This document shows, piece by piece, positions 1 to 12,300 of a stretch of DNA of 64,000 bases; positions within the stretch are counted from its first letter, which is position 1, and each line of letters begins with the position of its first letter. A program made the position numbers and the translations under genes. This DNA comes from Musa acuminata AAA Group (Eukaryota; Streptophyta; Magnoliopsida; Zingiberales; Musaceae). The notes below the pieces were generated by a model. That model was not told where the DNA came from and ran no database searches. It saw nothing but the letters and a program-made list of their open reading frames with translations. The stretch is taken from positions 11,664,501 through 11,728,500 of the forward strand of contig NC_088354.1 of assembly GCF_036884655.1 (NCBI RefSeq). Reading direction: 5' to 3'.

Positions 1-444
1 AGACTAACACTTTGTTTAGGTCAAAGAAGGATTACAATTGCCTGCTCCTCATGCATCTTGAGGGACAAAGAACACGCATCAACAAACTTTCTTTGATGGG
101 ACCTCAGAACATGTTCTGCTGAGATGCAAAACCACATCCGGCCAAAGGCATTCCTTTTCTCATCTGATTCCACTCGCTTTGTGCTTCTTTCTCATAATTT
201 ATCCACCTTGCAAAAGATAATAAAAAGGGGAAATAAAATTACTCCTTTCTTTTGTTCCCCAAAGATACCTCTATCTGCATTCGGCGAATTTTGATGGGAC
301 CCACCAAAAAAGGTTTGCTCGCTGGAAAGGTAGAGCTTGCGTGTGTGTGTCATTGGGGTGGGAAAATTATATTTCGTTATGTCCATGAGCACCAAGCATT
401 TATTTATTCCCCCCCACACTCCACTAGTGTACTGCTTCTTCCAC
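1..444 (+). other. Upstream region of the CASPL4B-like gene
   Basis: No gene is seen here. The stretch lies upstream of the first ATG of the CASP-like gene and should hold its promoter and 5' leader. The frame of exon 1 stays open back to about 337, but that extension has no ATG and does not look like protein. I found no convincing TATA box. Confidence 0.4.
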
Positions 445-3172
445 ATGGCCGCCGACGACGAGGACGAGAGCGCCGAACCGAGGTCGATCGTGCCGGTGAT
501 GGCCCCCGGGCCGCCGCCTGGCATCGAGAAATCCACCCCGAGCCCCCTCCCCGCCGCTGTTGCCGCCGATGAGGGCAGCGTGGTGGTGCGATCGGTGGTG
601 CGGAGGTGGAGGAGGGAGCACCTGCTGGAGAAGAGCGGGCTGATTCTACGCGCGCTGGCGTGGATCTTCTCGCTGATCGCCGTCGCCGTCCTGGCCTCCA
701 ACCGGCGCGGGGGATGGATGAGCTTCGACCACTACCAGGAGTACCGGTGGGTTCGACGAATGGATTTTGCTTGACTAGGGTTGTGGATTGAGTCGGTGGT
801 GGATTTTGGCTTATAGGTACTTGTTAGCGGTCGCAGTGGTGGCGCTCGTGTACTCGACGGCGCAGGTGCTGAGGCAGGCGCACCGGTTAGGCACCGGCAA
901 GGATTTGGCGCCGAAGCAGTACTCCGGGATTGTGGACTTCGCCGGAGATCAGGTTGGTTGGAATTCCACATTTTTTGCCTTTAGGTATATGAAATTTGAA
1001 CACATGAGATCCGGTAATAGTTTGTGAATTGATTACTGGGGCAAAATTTGTTGCCTGTGGATTCTATTGAAGGAAGATTGCTTGAACTTTGTGAGAGAAT
1101 TCCTTAATAGTTAAATGTAGTAAGAAAATTTATGCAGCTTACCAGGAATGTATGAAGAAAATATACTGTCACTTTTGATCTCAAACACTAGCCTTGATAA
1201 AATAAAATAAATAGAGGCAGAAGTGCTTTGATTTTTCTATTTAACCCTTTAAAATATATATAATTGTTTAAAAAAAATTGGATAATTTCTCGATTTTTGC
1301 ATGTCATCCTTGCGGTCATGCTAATCTTCTCTATATCCAATCTTATCGGATGTCTCTGAAGAGATTAAGTAGATATATATTGAAAAAACACAAAAAGCTT
1401 ATGCATATGCTATTGTAGTTAATAGGGTCGGCATAATGACACTTGAACAATGAAACTCAAAAAATATTACATATATTACCCTGACTAAATTGATGATTTC
1501 GAGCCTAGAAAACAGAAGGTCAAATAATCGGTTAAAGAAATAGGGAGCGCTTTAGGTATATAAAATTAATACTTTCTCAAACTCATTCAAACTTCTCTAA
1601 GTTCATTGGATGGATGCGAAAAGGAGTAGAGTTTTTGTAGGACTGTTACATATTTGAAGGGATAGAAGTAAGATTTATATTATTTGGAGGGATGTATATG
1701 TTGTATTAAGAGTTAGAGGGCTGGCTGCTGTTTCCAAACTTCAAAAGCATATATATACATAATACCCACCAAAAAAATTATAAATTTGTTTTGACCGAAA
1801 TAAGCTAATGATTGAGATCAAAAGTGATCATGGAACAGACAATTTGGTGAACCCTTTATAACATTCCTGTTTCGGTACCTTGCATTGAATTTCTATTTGC
1901 TTACCAGTTCCATATATTTTATAGCAATCTTAAGATAGGAGTGCTAGTGATTGTACATGTCTTTACAGGAAAGACTGCTTTTGATGTTGGAATGCACTGT
2001 TTGTATGGGTACAATCTGGGTTAACAGAAACAGAACCTATGTGAAATATGAAGTACATTGCTAAACGGAGTTTCACTCCTACTATAGTTAAGGTTACAGC
2101 TATACATACTAAAGAGAAAATTGAGTAAGTAACAAGAATATAAAATATTTCCATATGACTGTAAGGCTTCTCTCTGTTTTTGCTCCAGCAGTTTCTCCTT
2201 CCCAGTTCTTTAGATATCAACCTCACCTTCAATCCATTAGGTCATGGCGTACCAAAAGGTTTGATTCTGTCTCATCCCTATATTCTTTTCCTAAGTGTAT
2301 TCTGCCCAAAATCACAGTAATGAGCATTTTTAACTGCACCCACAGATATAGTGATGATAATACTTCTTTATCGAGTCATTAAAAAGTAGGCAGTGTAGTA
2401 TCACTTCGTGAGAGTTGGAGTTCATTAGACTTTACTTCCATGCATCTGAGCCGTAAAAAGTATTAACTTTAAATATCCAATACCTTCCCACAAGCAAACA
2501 CATGCTAGAGTAGACCATTAAGTGTTTTCAATGCTAAATCTAGTATAACTTTTGTAACATACTGTTTTTCCTTTTGATGCCATTCCAGTGGTTCTGCTGA
2601 TTCTGGTACTATAAACGAGGACAATTTACTGAATTGCAACTTCTTGTTTAAGAGGTCAGAGGGCCATGACCTTGAAAGTTCATATGAATTTAAAGAGATT
2701 TAAGTTCCACAACAGAAGTCAGAAACCCAATCAACAGCTTCTAAGTCAACATCTCAGGGAAGCTAATTTCACATGAGCATGTATATGTGTCCAATTATTC
2801 ACCACTGCACCTTGATATCCTGGAGTTCCTTTCTTTTGGTTTGCGACGCACCTCTAATAAACCAATGATCTAAAAGAGGGATGATTAATTGTTGCCGTGT
2901 GTATGTAGATTCACCTGTCAAATCCAGATCAAGATGCTTTTCTTGGTGATACAACGAAACTAACAACTTGGTTACTGTAGGTGATTGCGTACCTGCTGAT
3001 CTCTGCATCATCTGCAGCAATCCCAATCACAGACCGCATGCGACAGGAAGTGGTGAATACCTTCACAGATGCATCAGTAGCTGCAATCAGCATGGCTTTG
3101 TTGACATTTGCAGCACTTTGCTTATCTGCTCTAATATCGGGCTTCTTAGTCTCTAAACGAAGTTATTTTTAG
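445..3172 (+). CDS. CASPL4B: CASP-like protein, CASPL4B type (four-TM membrane protein), 3 exons
   Basis: Exons 445-746, 817-952 and 2981-3172 join in frame to give 209 aa. The start is the ATG beginning MAADDEDESAE. A polar, proline-rich N-terminus of about 65 residues is followed by four hydrophobic segments: LILRALAWIFSLIAVAVLAS, YLLAVAVVALVYSTAQVL, VIAYLLISASSAAIPIT, and one ending in ALCLSALISGFLVS. The blocks FDHYQEYRYLLA and DFAGDQVIAYLLISAS match the CASPL4B subgroup of Casparian-strip-membrane-protein-like (MARVEL-related) proteins as I know them. Family members sit in the plasma membrane and are thought to mark membrane domains; substrates are unknown. Intron 2 is 2.0 kb and holds a decayed U6 copy. 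No defect is seen in the frame. The subgroup is more certain than any individual orthologue. Confidence 0.9.
1270..1365 (-). pseudogene. U6 snRNA pseudogene in CASPL intron 2
   Basis: Read on the minus strand, the stretch follows plant U6 snRNA almost end to end: a 5' stem-loop TCTCTTCAGAGA, then ACATCCGATAAGATTGG, AGAGAAGATTAGCATG, GCAAGGATGACATGC, AAATCGAGAAAT and a terminal T-run. It lacks about 4 bases after ATTGG and about 4-6 bases in the middle (the GGCCCCTGC part of real U6 is shortened), which would damage the U4/U6-pairing and internal regions. No plant upstream element (USE) of a Pol III U6 promoter is visible on its 5' side. I read it as a retrotransposed or decayed copy, not a working snRNA gene. 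Confidence 0.85.
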
Positions 3173-4250
3173 AATTACCAAGTTAGTGTGTTTTCTTCTC
3201 CTTCCTTTTTCTCTTCTTTTTCTGTTGGTCTGTACTATAAGTTTCTCACTGGATGCTGGTGTGATCTGCCTTATTTTGTTAAGACTGTAAATTGGAGATG
3301 TTATTTGGCCCTTTCCTTTATCCTTTCAGAGGTAATGATAAAAATTGCTGCACTGATGTTGTTCTTTTGAAAGAAGTACAGTTAACTCATTCTTCAATTT
3401 AGATAGAGTTGCTTGTGTGTATGAGCATGCAAAGTGATAAATTTGTATAACATCTCGATTCTCCTTTGCAATTTCTCATAATATTTTACATTCGGTAATT
3501 CTTCTTCAATTTCTAGTCTTTGATATTCTGCAATATTAAGTTGTGAGAACTTTTGTTTTTAATATCGCATATCGACAGCATGTTGCCAATTATTATTGCC
3601 ACTTCAGATGATAATTGTTTATTTTCTTGAATTTAATAGTAGGCCCGGAGAATGATAAATATGTCACGCATGTGCTATTTGCTTTTTGGATACGTTGAAC
3701 ATTGAATTCTTATTGATGTTCATAGTCAAATTTATATTTTTATATTGTAGATTTGCCTTTAAAATGATGTCTTGCAGAAGAAAAAAGGGCAAATTACTTA
3801 AATTCTTGTTTAAAAATATGTATTGTGTTAATAATAATAATAATGAAGTAAAAAATATATGAAAATAATTATAAAGAGGAGGAGAGTGGGAAGGTGAGAG
3901 GTAGACTACATATACAGTGGCGCACCAGATTCGGGAGTGGTTGTGGATTCTCGGGTCATATCACCGTCACGGTATACGCTATAACCGTCTGATTAAGATC
4001 GTCTGGTCCAGAGTTTGTAGACGCACGTGTATCGATGGGCGCATTGGAAGGATACATTATACATTGTATCAGATCGTTATATTCAGATTGCATCCATCCG
4101 GGAAACAGCTTCGAACCCAATCTTAAATAACCGAGCAAATTGGGTTTCAATTCGACTGGATTGAACCGAACTCAATTAGAGTCCAAGCGACCTTAAGAAG
4201 CCCTGGGCGTTATTGGGTCGGGTTGAAACTGACGCACTTCGAACCGTAAC
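3173..4250. other. Intergenic: CASPL 3' flank to BRF1 promoter
   Basis: AT-rich sequence with short ORFs only. It should contain the CASPL 3' UTR and the distal BRF1 promoter. No element or RNA gene was recognised. Confidence 0.4.
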
Positions 4251-4258
4251 CTATATAA
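4251..4258 (+). promoter_or_regulatory. Candidate TATA box for BRF1
   Basis: CTATATAA followed by GCAGCC, at an AT-rich to GC-rich transition. It lies about 2.1 kb upstream of the BRF1 start codon, so the transcript would have to begin near 4285 and have a spliced 5' leader. Inferred from sequence only. Confidence 0.45.
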
Positions 4259-4269
4259 GCAGCCTCGCC

Positions 4270-6349
4270 AATCTCTCTCGGGTGCCCTTCCCACTCGTTC
4301 GTTCGTGGCCTCGTGCGCGGCCGCCGCGGTGTTGGTTCGTCTTCTGCCTTCCTTCAGGTGCTCTTACTTTTCTCCGTCCTTTCTCCCTCCCCTTCGCCCT
4401 AGTTTTCTTGTTCTTTTCTTTGTTCTGTTTTCTTGATTTCTAGAGGTCTGAGGGTTTTCATTTGATTGATTCGGAAGGTCCTTCCGAATGATCTTGCGGT
4501 TCATTTACATGGTTTTGTTGATGTATGATGGTCCAATTCTGTCAGGTAAATAGTATGCGTATTGGTTTGAGGGTTCTTGAAAGGTTTTTGCATGGTGATG
4601 TGCCTACTGCGATCTCGGCGATTGCCTACCGGCTTTAGTTTTCATTTGCATATTGGTTTGAGCCTTTGAGGGTTCTTGAACGGTTTTTGCTTCTTGTTGT
4701 GCCTAGCGCGATCTTGCGATTGCCTAAAGGCTTTAGTTTTCATCCTCTCTCTCTCTCTCTCTTCTCTTTGCCCTATTTTGTTTTTCCTTTTGGTTATATT
4801 TTCTTGATTTCTTGAAGGTTTTCATCTTAATGCGAATGTTCTTGAAAGGATTCTTTTTTCTTTCTTCTTTTTTTTTTGTCTGATTTGTTTTTGTTTTGGC
4901 ACCAGTCAGTTAGGGTAAACCTGAAGCTGGATGCTTTTTGCTTCCTTTCTGGAAGCTCTTTGGTATCTTCTTGCCATCCCCGTTATCCGCGTTCTGCGTG
5001 CAGGTGCTTGCTGCCATCTTCTTGCCACCTCGTATTGCATCCTGCCAGCGCTCGCCTAGGCGAAGCGCGTGGGCCTGGACGCCGCCCACGCGAGCGCCGG
5101 GTGGCCCAGCGCATCTGATCAAATTGCTAAGGTTTGGATAAGATCTTGGCTCGAATCAATTGGTTTGGTTAGATCCTGATTCCAGCCGCTCGGTCTGATT
5201 TGATCGAAGTCAGTAAAAACCCAAACCCCCTCCTCATCCCGTGCTGCCCTTCGCGGCGACCGACGACCGCTACCGGCTCTCCTCCTCCCTGTAGACGACG
5301 GGCGACCGGCGGTACCTCTCCTCTCGCGGACGGTGACCTCTCTCTCCCTCCTCGCTCTCGTAGTTTTCCCTCTCCCCTCTCTCTCTCCCTTCCCCAGTTC
5401 CCTCTCGCTGTCGCTCTCCTGCTTTCCCCCGGCTTCCGGCAGCCACCTCCCCGACCCCTGGCTCTCCTTCTTTCTCCCGGCTGTCTCTCTTCCGGTAGCC
5501 GCGTCCCTGCCTCCTCGTCCTCCACTTTTCTTCCGCCATTTTCAGCCCCTCGCCGACCTCCTATTCTACCTCTCTCCCTCCCCTGCCGTCACAGGACGGG
5601 CAACCCCTCCCTGTCTCTCTTGCCTTCACCGCCCTCCCTCCCCCTCTCTGGGAACCCTCCTCCAGTTCTCAGCCTCCTCCCTCGCCTCCGCCTGAATTTA
5701 ATAGTTGTTAATAACAGTAATGAATTCTTGTTATTAATAGTTTATGAATTATCTCAATTACCCAATTTGTCGCTGATAGAATTTTGAATTCTCACTTCTA
5801 GAATTCTTGTCAAAGTTCTTGGACTTTGGACTTTTGATGGTAAGCTTTCTTTTTTTCTTATTTTTGTTATTAGATTTGGGCAATTTAGCACTTTAATGCT
5901 TTTTAGATAGTTGATGTAATTCGATGTTTCAGTTGTGATATTTTGAATATAAAATGATATGGAACTTATATATTATCCAATCTTCATCTTAATGATTGTA
6001 ACTTTACTTAATTATTTTTTAAATAAGTTTTATATTGATGAGACACTCATTTGGGGGAGTGCCCTTTGGGCATTTTTTGAACTTTGGCATCTTTTAAGGC
6101 CTAGCACTTTTGACAACACTGCCACCACCACAATGTTTCATTCCATAGCTGTAGAGTCTCAGGCCAACCCGTAAACTGTTTTTCGTTTCTAGTTTGAACA
6201 TTATAGTCTTTAATCCTTCCTTGGGTTCACTAGGTACCAGAACATTGAGGTAGACATTGGCAATCTATTCAGTTTTCAAATGGAAATATTTCATGGAAAT
6301 AGCTAATTTGGAATCATTTTTAGGTTGTCTTAAGTTGTTGGTTCCCTCA
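4270..6349 (+). other. Probable BRF1 5' leader with introns; CT-rich tract
   Basis: There is no protein-like ORF. A pyrimidine-rich block at about 5336-5690 and a (CT)n run at 4744-4762 are present. A TTTTTAG acceptor at 6318-6323 stands 26 bases before the BRF1 ATG, consistent with a 5' UTR intron ending there. The exact upstream exon or exons cannot be fixed without transcripts. Confidence 0.4.
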
Positions 6350-9300
6350 ATGGGTTGGTGTACTCATTGTGCTGAAGAATGCCCGACCGTTAGAGATCCT
6401 GATAAAGGATACATGTAAGTGGTTCTTTGTTCCATTCTATTCTTTCCTTGATTGTTTTTAGTTACGTTTGTTGATTAGATCTATATTGGCACTGAAATGC
6501 TAAAACACTTAGATTGTTATATTATTCTTGGATGATTGCTTTTCCATGATGATATTTTAGATGCTGTGCCTTATGTGGAAGGATTATTGATGAAGATATA
6601 TACTTTACTGGGCCCACCTTTGCGAAGGATAGCAGTGGTCAGGTTTGTCATGCGTCAACCCATGGATTTCCGAGATTCATTTAAAGCCTATGGTCTTTTC
6701 TTTATTTTAATATGTCAACTTATCTATTCTGCTCTGTTTTTCATTTTCCAGAGCCGATTCGCTGGTAGCATCATGCATAGTGTTCAAAGTGGATATTCTG
6801 CATCACATGAAAGAACTTTAATGAAGGGTATGCTGGCATATAGGACCTAATCTGTTTATGGGTGTTGAATATAGGACTACTATCTTTGTCTTTGCTCAAG
6901 GTTTAATCTTATCTTTCTCAGCTTAGGTAACTACCAAAATAATGCTTCTGCAACAACATAACTTATGATAGTTTTGCAACTTTTGGTACTACATTTGCAT
7001 CGGATTGTATGCCTGATTTTAGGGAGGGAGGGAGGGAGTGAATAAGTTAAGTTAGCTTGCTTGCTTGGTTGAATCAAATCAACTAATTCAGGTTTAACTC
7101 AAGCTCAATCAAAGTCGATTTGGGCCAGACTACTGCTTGGACCACCTAGTTTCTGGGCCAGGCGCATGCTTAAGCGGCTCCCAATCAAGATTGCTTGCAC
7201 GCAGAATTTAGAGGCGCTTGAGCCTCACCTCTCCTTGCACGCAGAATTTAGAGGCGCTTGAGCCTCACCTCTCCTTGCACAGGCGCCTAGGAAAGCACTC
7301 GAGTGCCCCATGACCATACTTGTAGAGATGAACCTTAAATGCCACTCGATACAACATAGATGAGTAGAGATGTTCTGCATACTAGTGCACATCTATAGAG
7401 ATGTTCTTAATGACTAGGTTCTGCATCCATTTTTAGTTTGCAGATGCATACATAAAACAAGTGTTGCCTATGAAGTCTAGAAATCTTTACTTTCCTGTAT
7501 AAGTTTCTGGATCATTGTAATTTTTTCGCAGCTAATAAGCACAATGAACAACCATGACTGGTGGCCTGTTCTTGGGCCCTTGTCATATCTCACCTAGTCT
7601 TATTGTTTGCTGTAATGAATTATGGAAATATAGCATGTCTGAAATTACAAATCCTATTGTACCTTTTGAGTTTCGGCTACTGACTTCTAAATTCAAGTGT
7701 ACTGTAGAATTTTGTCTCTTAAATGTATAAAAATTTTATTCCAAAGGCTAATGAAGAAATAGACCATTTTGAATTTTTATGAGAATACTGGTGCTAAATT
7801 AACTGTTATTCGATCAATGGGTTTGCAAGTTTTACCATTCTCTCCATGTGGATGTGTATGCTGGTGTCAGCATTTAACTTTGGTTCTAGTAGCAAAATTT
7901 TATCATGCTTAATGCATCTAAAGTAAAAGCATATCAATTTTATATTATAAACAGCTGTAATTTTCATTTTACTTGTATGTATAATCTTTTTTAGACATCC
8001 TTTATCTGATTCTTCCCCCTTCCTATTTCTCCATGTAAGCATTAAAAGTAAATGTCTCTTATCAACTTTATGTTACCAAAAGTGCAGTTTACGTTTTGTT
8101 CCAGTGCACAAGTGTTTTAAGATTAATTCTCAATCTGGTTTACGCTCCTATTTCTCCAGGAAGAGATGAGATTAGGCATATTGTTGATAGCCTGCGTGTT
8201 GGTGGTGGAGACTCTATAATCAACAAAGCTCATGCTTTTTATCAGGTACACAAAGTGTAACTTCAAGCTTGATTTGTGGTGAGTGCGATATAAACATATT
8301 AGTTTAATCTCAATTTCCCATTCTCTGAAGATAGCTGTTGACAAGAATTTTACCAAGGGACGTAGAACTTCTCAAGTTGCGGCTGCATGTCTTTATATTG
8401 CTTGTAGGTGAGGTACACACTTTAAAATATGAACATGATTGTTCCAATATCAGTCATGCCACACTGTTATGGTTTCTATCATGCCTCCATTAAGTATTTT
8501 TTTTATGTTTTAAGAGATGGCACTTTCCTTTTTTTGCTTATTTTCTTGTAGACAACTTGATTAAAGTAATATGCAAGTTTTTTTTGTTTTTTTTTCCAAA
8601 GAAAAAGGATTTACTCCTTATATTTCATTTGTTTACACCATGTAAAAGCTATAGTATGTATTCACCGAATGACTTCAACTTCTTGGTGCTATGTATCTGG
8701 ATTAAGGGAAACAAAGGATAAAAAAGCTTCTAAAGCAAGTATGACATCGAGTTTCTGGATGGATCAGTTTTATTCTAGTCCAGATGGCCAGCAACTGCTC
8801 ATTGCTGATTACAGAACATTATCCACTGTTCACTAACACATCAGCTCAAACTAGATCCACCTATAGCATGTCATAAGTTTATGAGGAACATATGTTTAGA
8901 TGTGAATAGAGATTCTTTTTATGAGGACCCTCTAGAAGTTTTGATTAATATTCAGGACTATGAAAGCCATTAGCTGCTTGTCTGGGTTAAATTCTTTACA
9001 CCATGAGTGTTTAATCCAGTTAGATCTGTGGACAAGTTGACTCAATTCAAATTGAACCGAGGCTGCCATTTGTATATAGGCATGATTTGAACCTCGGCTT
9101 CATGTGGGTGAAATCTGAACCATCTTATATAGCTGGTGTGTTGGGTTGGGGTGGGTCGAATTAGATCCTCCTGGTAGGTAATGGCAGGTATTCTTTAAGG
9201 AAAAAAAAAGGATCAAATGGGATTGAGTTTGGTTGGACAAACATACACTTGGATGAAACGTGATCCAACTTGTCAGCCAGTCAAGATCTTCTGAAATGAT

Positions 9301-12300
9301 CCATGAAACCAAGTGGGTCATTAAGTGGTCACTTGTCAGGTTAAAGGTATTGTCACTGCTGAAACCAACCTAATATTGAATGCAGCCACGATAGTTTCGT
9401 TCATTGGCTTTATCCAGCAGGGAATTGGAAATCGACTCATCAGTTGTCCTTCAACGAGTTGCTATAAGACTTTAATGTTTGGCATTCTAATTTAGTTATC
9501 TGTTCACTTCTGTATCGGGGTTGACATCACTTTATGTAAACATTTTTAAGTTTTCATGAAGACTTGCTACATGATAGCATGGACAATGCATGGAAGGTAT
9601 GACAGCTTGATGGTTCCACAAATTTGAATGCCTATTTAATGTGTGTTCCGCAAATTTGACTAAAAAAATTCTTTTATGTATCTAACATGGCTGACAAGCA
9701 ATTTGAAGTGCCGATGTTGTGCAAAATCTAATCATCTGGGAATCATATGGTTTGCTAATGTTGAAGATTCCTTGAGTTGGACCTAATCTGTGAACCATAT
9801 AAATTATCTTTAATGGGTCAAGTCTGGGTGGTTTGTTTGACTGAATGATAGTGGACTTTTAGACATTTTAACTGTTGGGGTTTTTTTTCTTATTTATTTT
9901 TGTGGAGGGACTTGTGATTGTAAGACTATCATTGCTTGTTCAGTTACCTTCTCCCACTACCTTGTGGATGAATCAGATGTCAGTCATTTAGTTACTCTTA
10001 TATGGCATAGAAAGCATCAGAAGTTGGATAGGTGGATAGGTACACAGACACTTTTGAGGGTCAGTTCAAGAACACAAGGAAATGATAAGTTTCAGGGTCC
10101 TTTGGTAACTGAGAATAGAGACTCGAGACATCTTTCTACCAGTGATTTAAAAATCGCTAGGTGTCAAAAGGCGCTAAGGTCCAAAAACGGTCGAGGCGCT
10201 CGCCCAAGCGAAACGAGTTAAAATTTTAAATAAAAATATGTTATTAAATTAAGAAAATTAACAGTATTAAAATCAAAATAATATATTATTAATCTAATAA
10301 ATACAAATACTATTATTAGTATACTGTTAACAGTATATTGTATACTGTTAATAGTATATAGAAGGAGAAGAAGGAAGAGGAGTGTAAGGGGGTGCTGACT
10401 GAGAAAAGAGGAAGCGATAACAGGAGCGGGAGCGGGAGTGTAAGGAGGCAGCGGGAGCGGCGAGCGACGACAGCGGCAGCAGCAGCGGGAGCAGGAGCGA
10501 CAGCAGTAGCGGGAGCGGCAACGAGCAGGGTTAGGGTTGGGCAGCGACAGCTGATATAGGTTTTAGTTGGTTCGATTGAACTAACTAACTATCGGAGATC
10601 GAACCAGACCTAAAATCCCGGTTCGGTCGCCTGGTTTAACTCAGGCGCTCGCTCGAAGCGCCCAGTGCCTGGGCTCGTGCAAGAGCCCAGGCGACGCCTC
10701 TTTGAAGCGCGCCGCCTGGAAGTGAAGCGAGGCACTCGGGCCTCGCCTCGCCTCACCCGAGCACCTATGCGAGCGCCCGAGCGCCATTTTAAATCACTGC
10801 TTTCTACAGCTTATAAAAGGACCAGGCCTTTTGCAACTTTTAAACCAAAAAATTTCTCTTGCAAAATATTATTGTTTGATAACAGATTTTCATCAATTTT
10901 TTTGGAAAATAATGTAAAATGTTGCTTTTCAGAGAAAGGGAGCTGGAATCTCCTCCAGGTTTATCATAAATGGTCTTTTGCTCCCTTTATTTAAAGCAAT
11001 GAGCTGAAGTAGGATAGAACATATTCTTACAACTCTGATATTTTTTGAATTCCAACTCTTCTCTTTTTTATGGTTAAACATTATTTATAATCATATTTGC
11101 TGCAATCCATTCTAATTGTTATCTTAAATAGTCCCACTGGTTTGTAACCCTCCTCAGCATGTAATCATGCTTATTGCCTTTTGTGGTTATATTGCTTCTG
11201 TCATAGCTAACTCGACTCAAAATGTCTTCTTAGTTCTCCTTAGTTAAATTTAATGACATTCATTTCCTATGTGGCATTCTTTAAGGATACAGTTTTATCT
11301 TCATTTCGAAAGCATATAGTTGTATTAGCTCTCTATTTCTCTCATGAAAATTATATGTAGGAAGTGCATGACAACACAAAAACATTGTTTTCTGCAGTGA
11401 TGTTGCTTGGAAGCAGGAAAGAACTATTATTTTTTATTATTGCAGTGAATTGAAGGATCAAGTATCAAAATTGAATTGACGCTTTAGCTATTTATATTGT
11501 CCTTTATACAGGCAAACTAAAAAGGCATATCTTCTCATCGATTTTTCGGACTACTTGCAGATTAATGTGTATGAAGCATCTGGCTCTTTGCAGTCTATTT
11601 GCCCTCTGTACTAATTAAACATAGTAGTCCTTTTTCACTATAAATATCGGTTATCATGCTTTCTAAAGTAATCTTTTTTCAGTTATGTGTTAGGTGCTGT
11701 GTTTTTGCAGCTTTGCAAAACATTGAGCCTTTTGGAGCATCCAATTGTTCAGAAATTAGTAGATCCAAGTCTTTTCATTCACAGATTTACAGAACGTAAG
11801 TGCATTATATCTTTTACACTATTTCTGTAAATTATTTTTTCCATTATAAAACTACCTTAATTTTCTTTTTATAAGGAACTTAAATCCTTATGCTGCAGAG
11901 AAGATCCTAAAGTTCATTAAGTGAAAGTATAATTTTACAATGGTGTATAATAGATTAGTAAGTGATTTCATTATAAACATTGTATTTGCAGTGTATATAA
12001 GATTATTAAGCGATTTTATAATTCTTTTTGAAAATTTATATTTGCTCAAAAACTTTGGTTCTTCAGTAGTGGACAAACTATTTGAAGCAGCGACACATTT
12101 GCCTCTGGTATTATGTTTGTATCAGCGGTTTAAATAGGCGCCCGAGCGCCTCAAGGGCCTTGCCTTGCCTGAGCACCTCAAGCATGGACCAGGCTGTCAC
12201 GGATAAACTTCTAAACAAGATGTTTGATGTAATGCTTATGTATGTCCGTGTCTTTTGGCATGTTCATGCCTTGTACAGCATGTAAAGGGGCGGCCGAAGA

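Noticed and set aside
5200..5787. 195-aa ORF in the BRF1 5' region
   Set aside because: Proline/serine/leucine low-complexity translation of a CT-rich tract; it lies in the probable spliced leader and has no domain.
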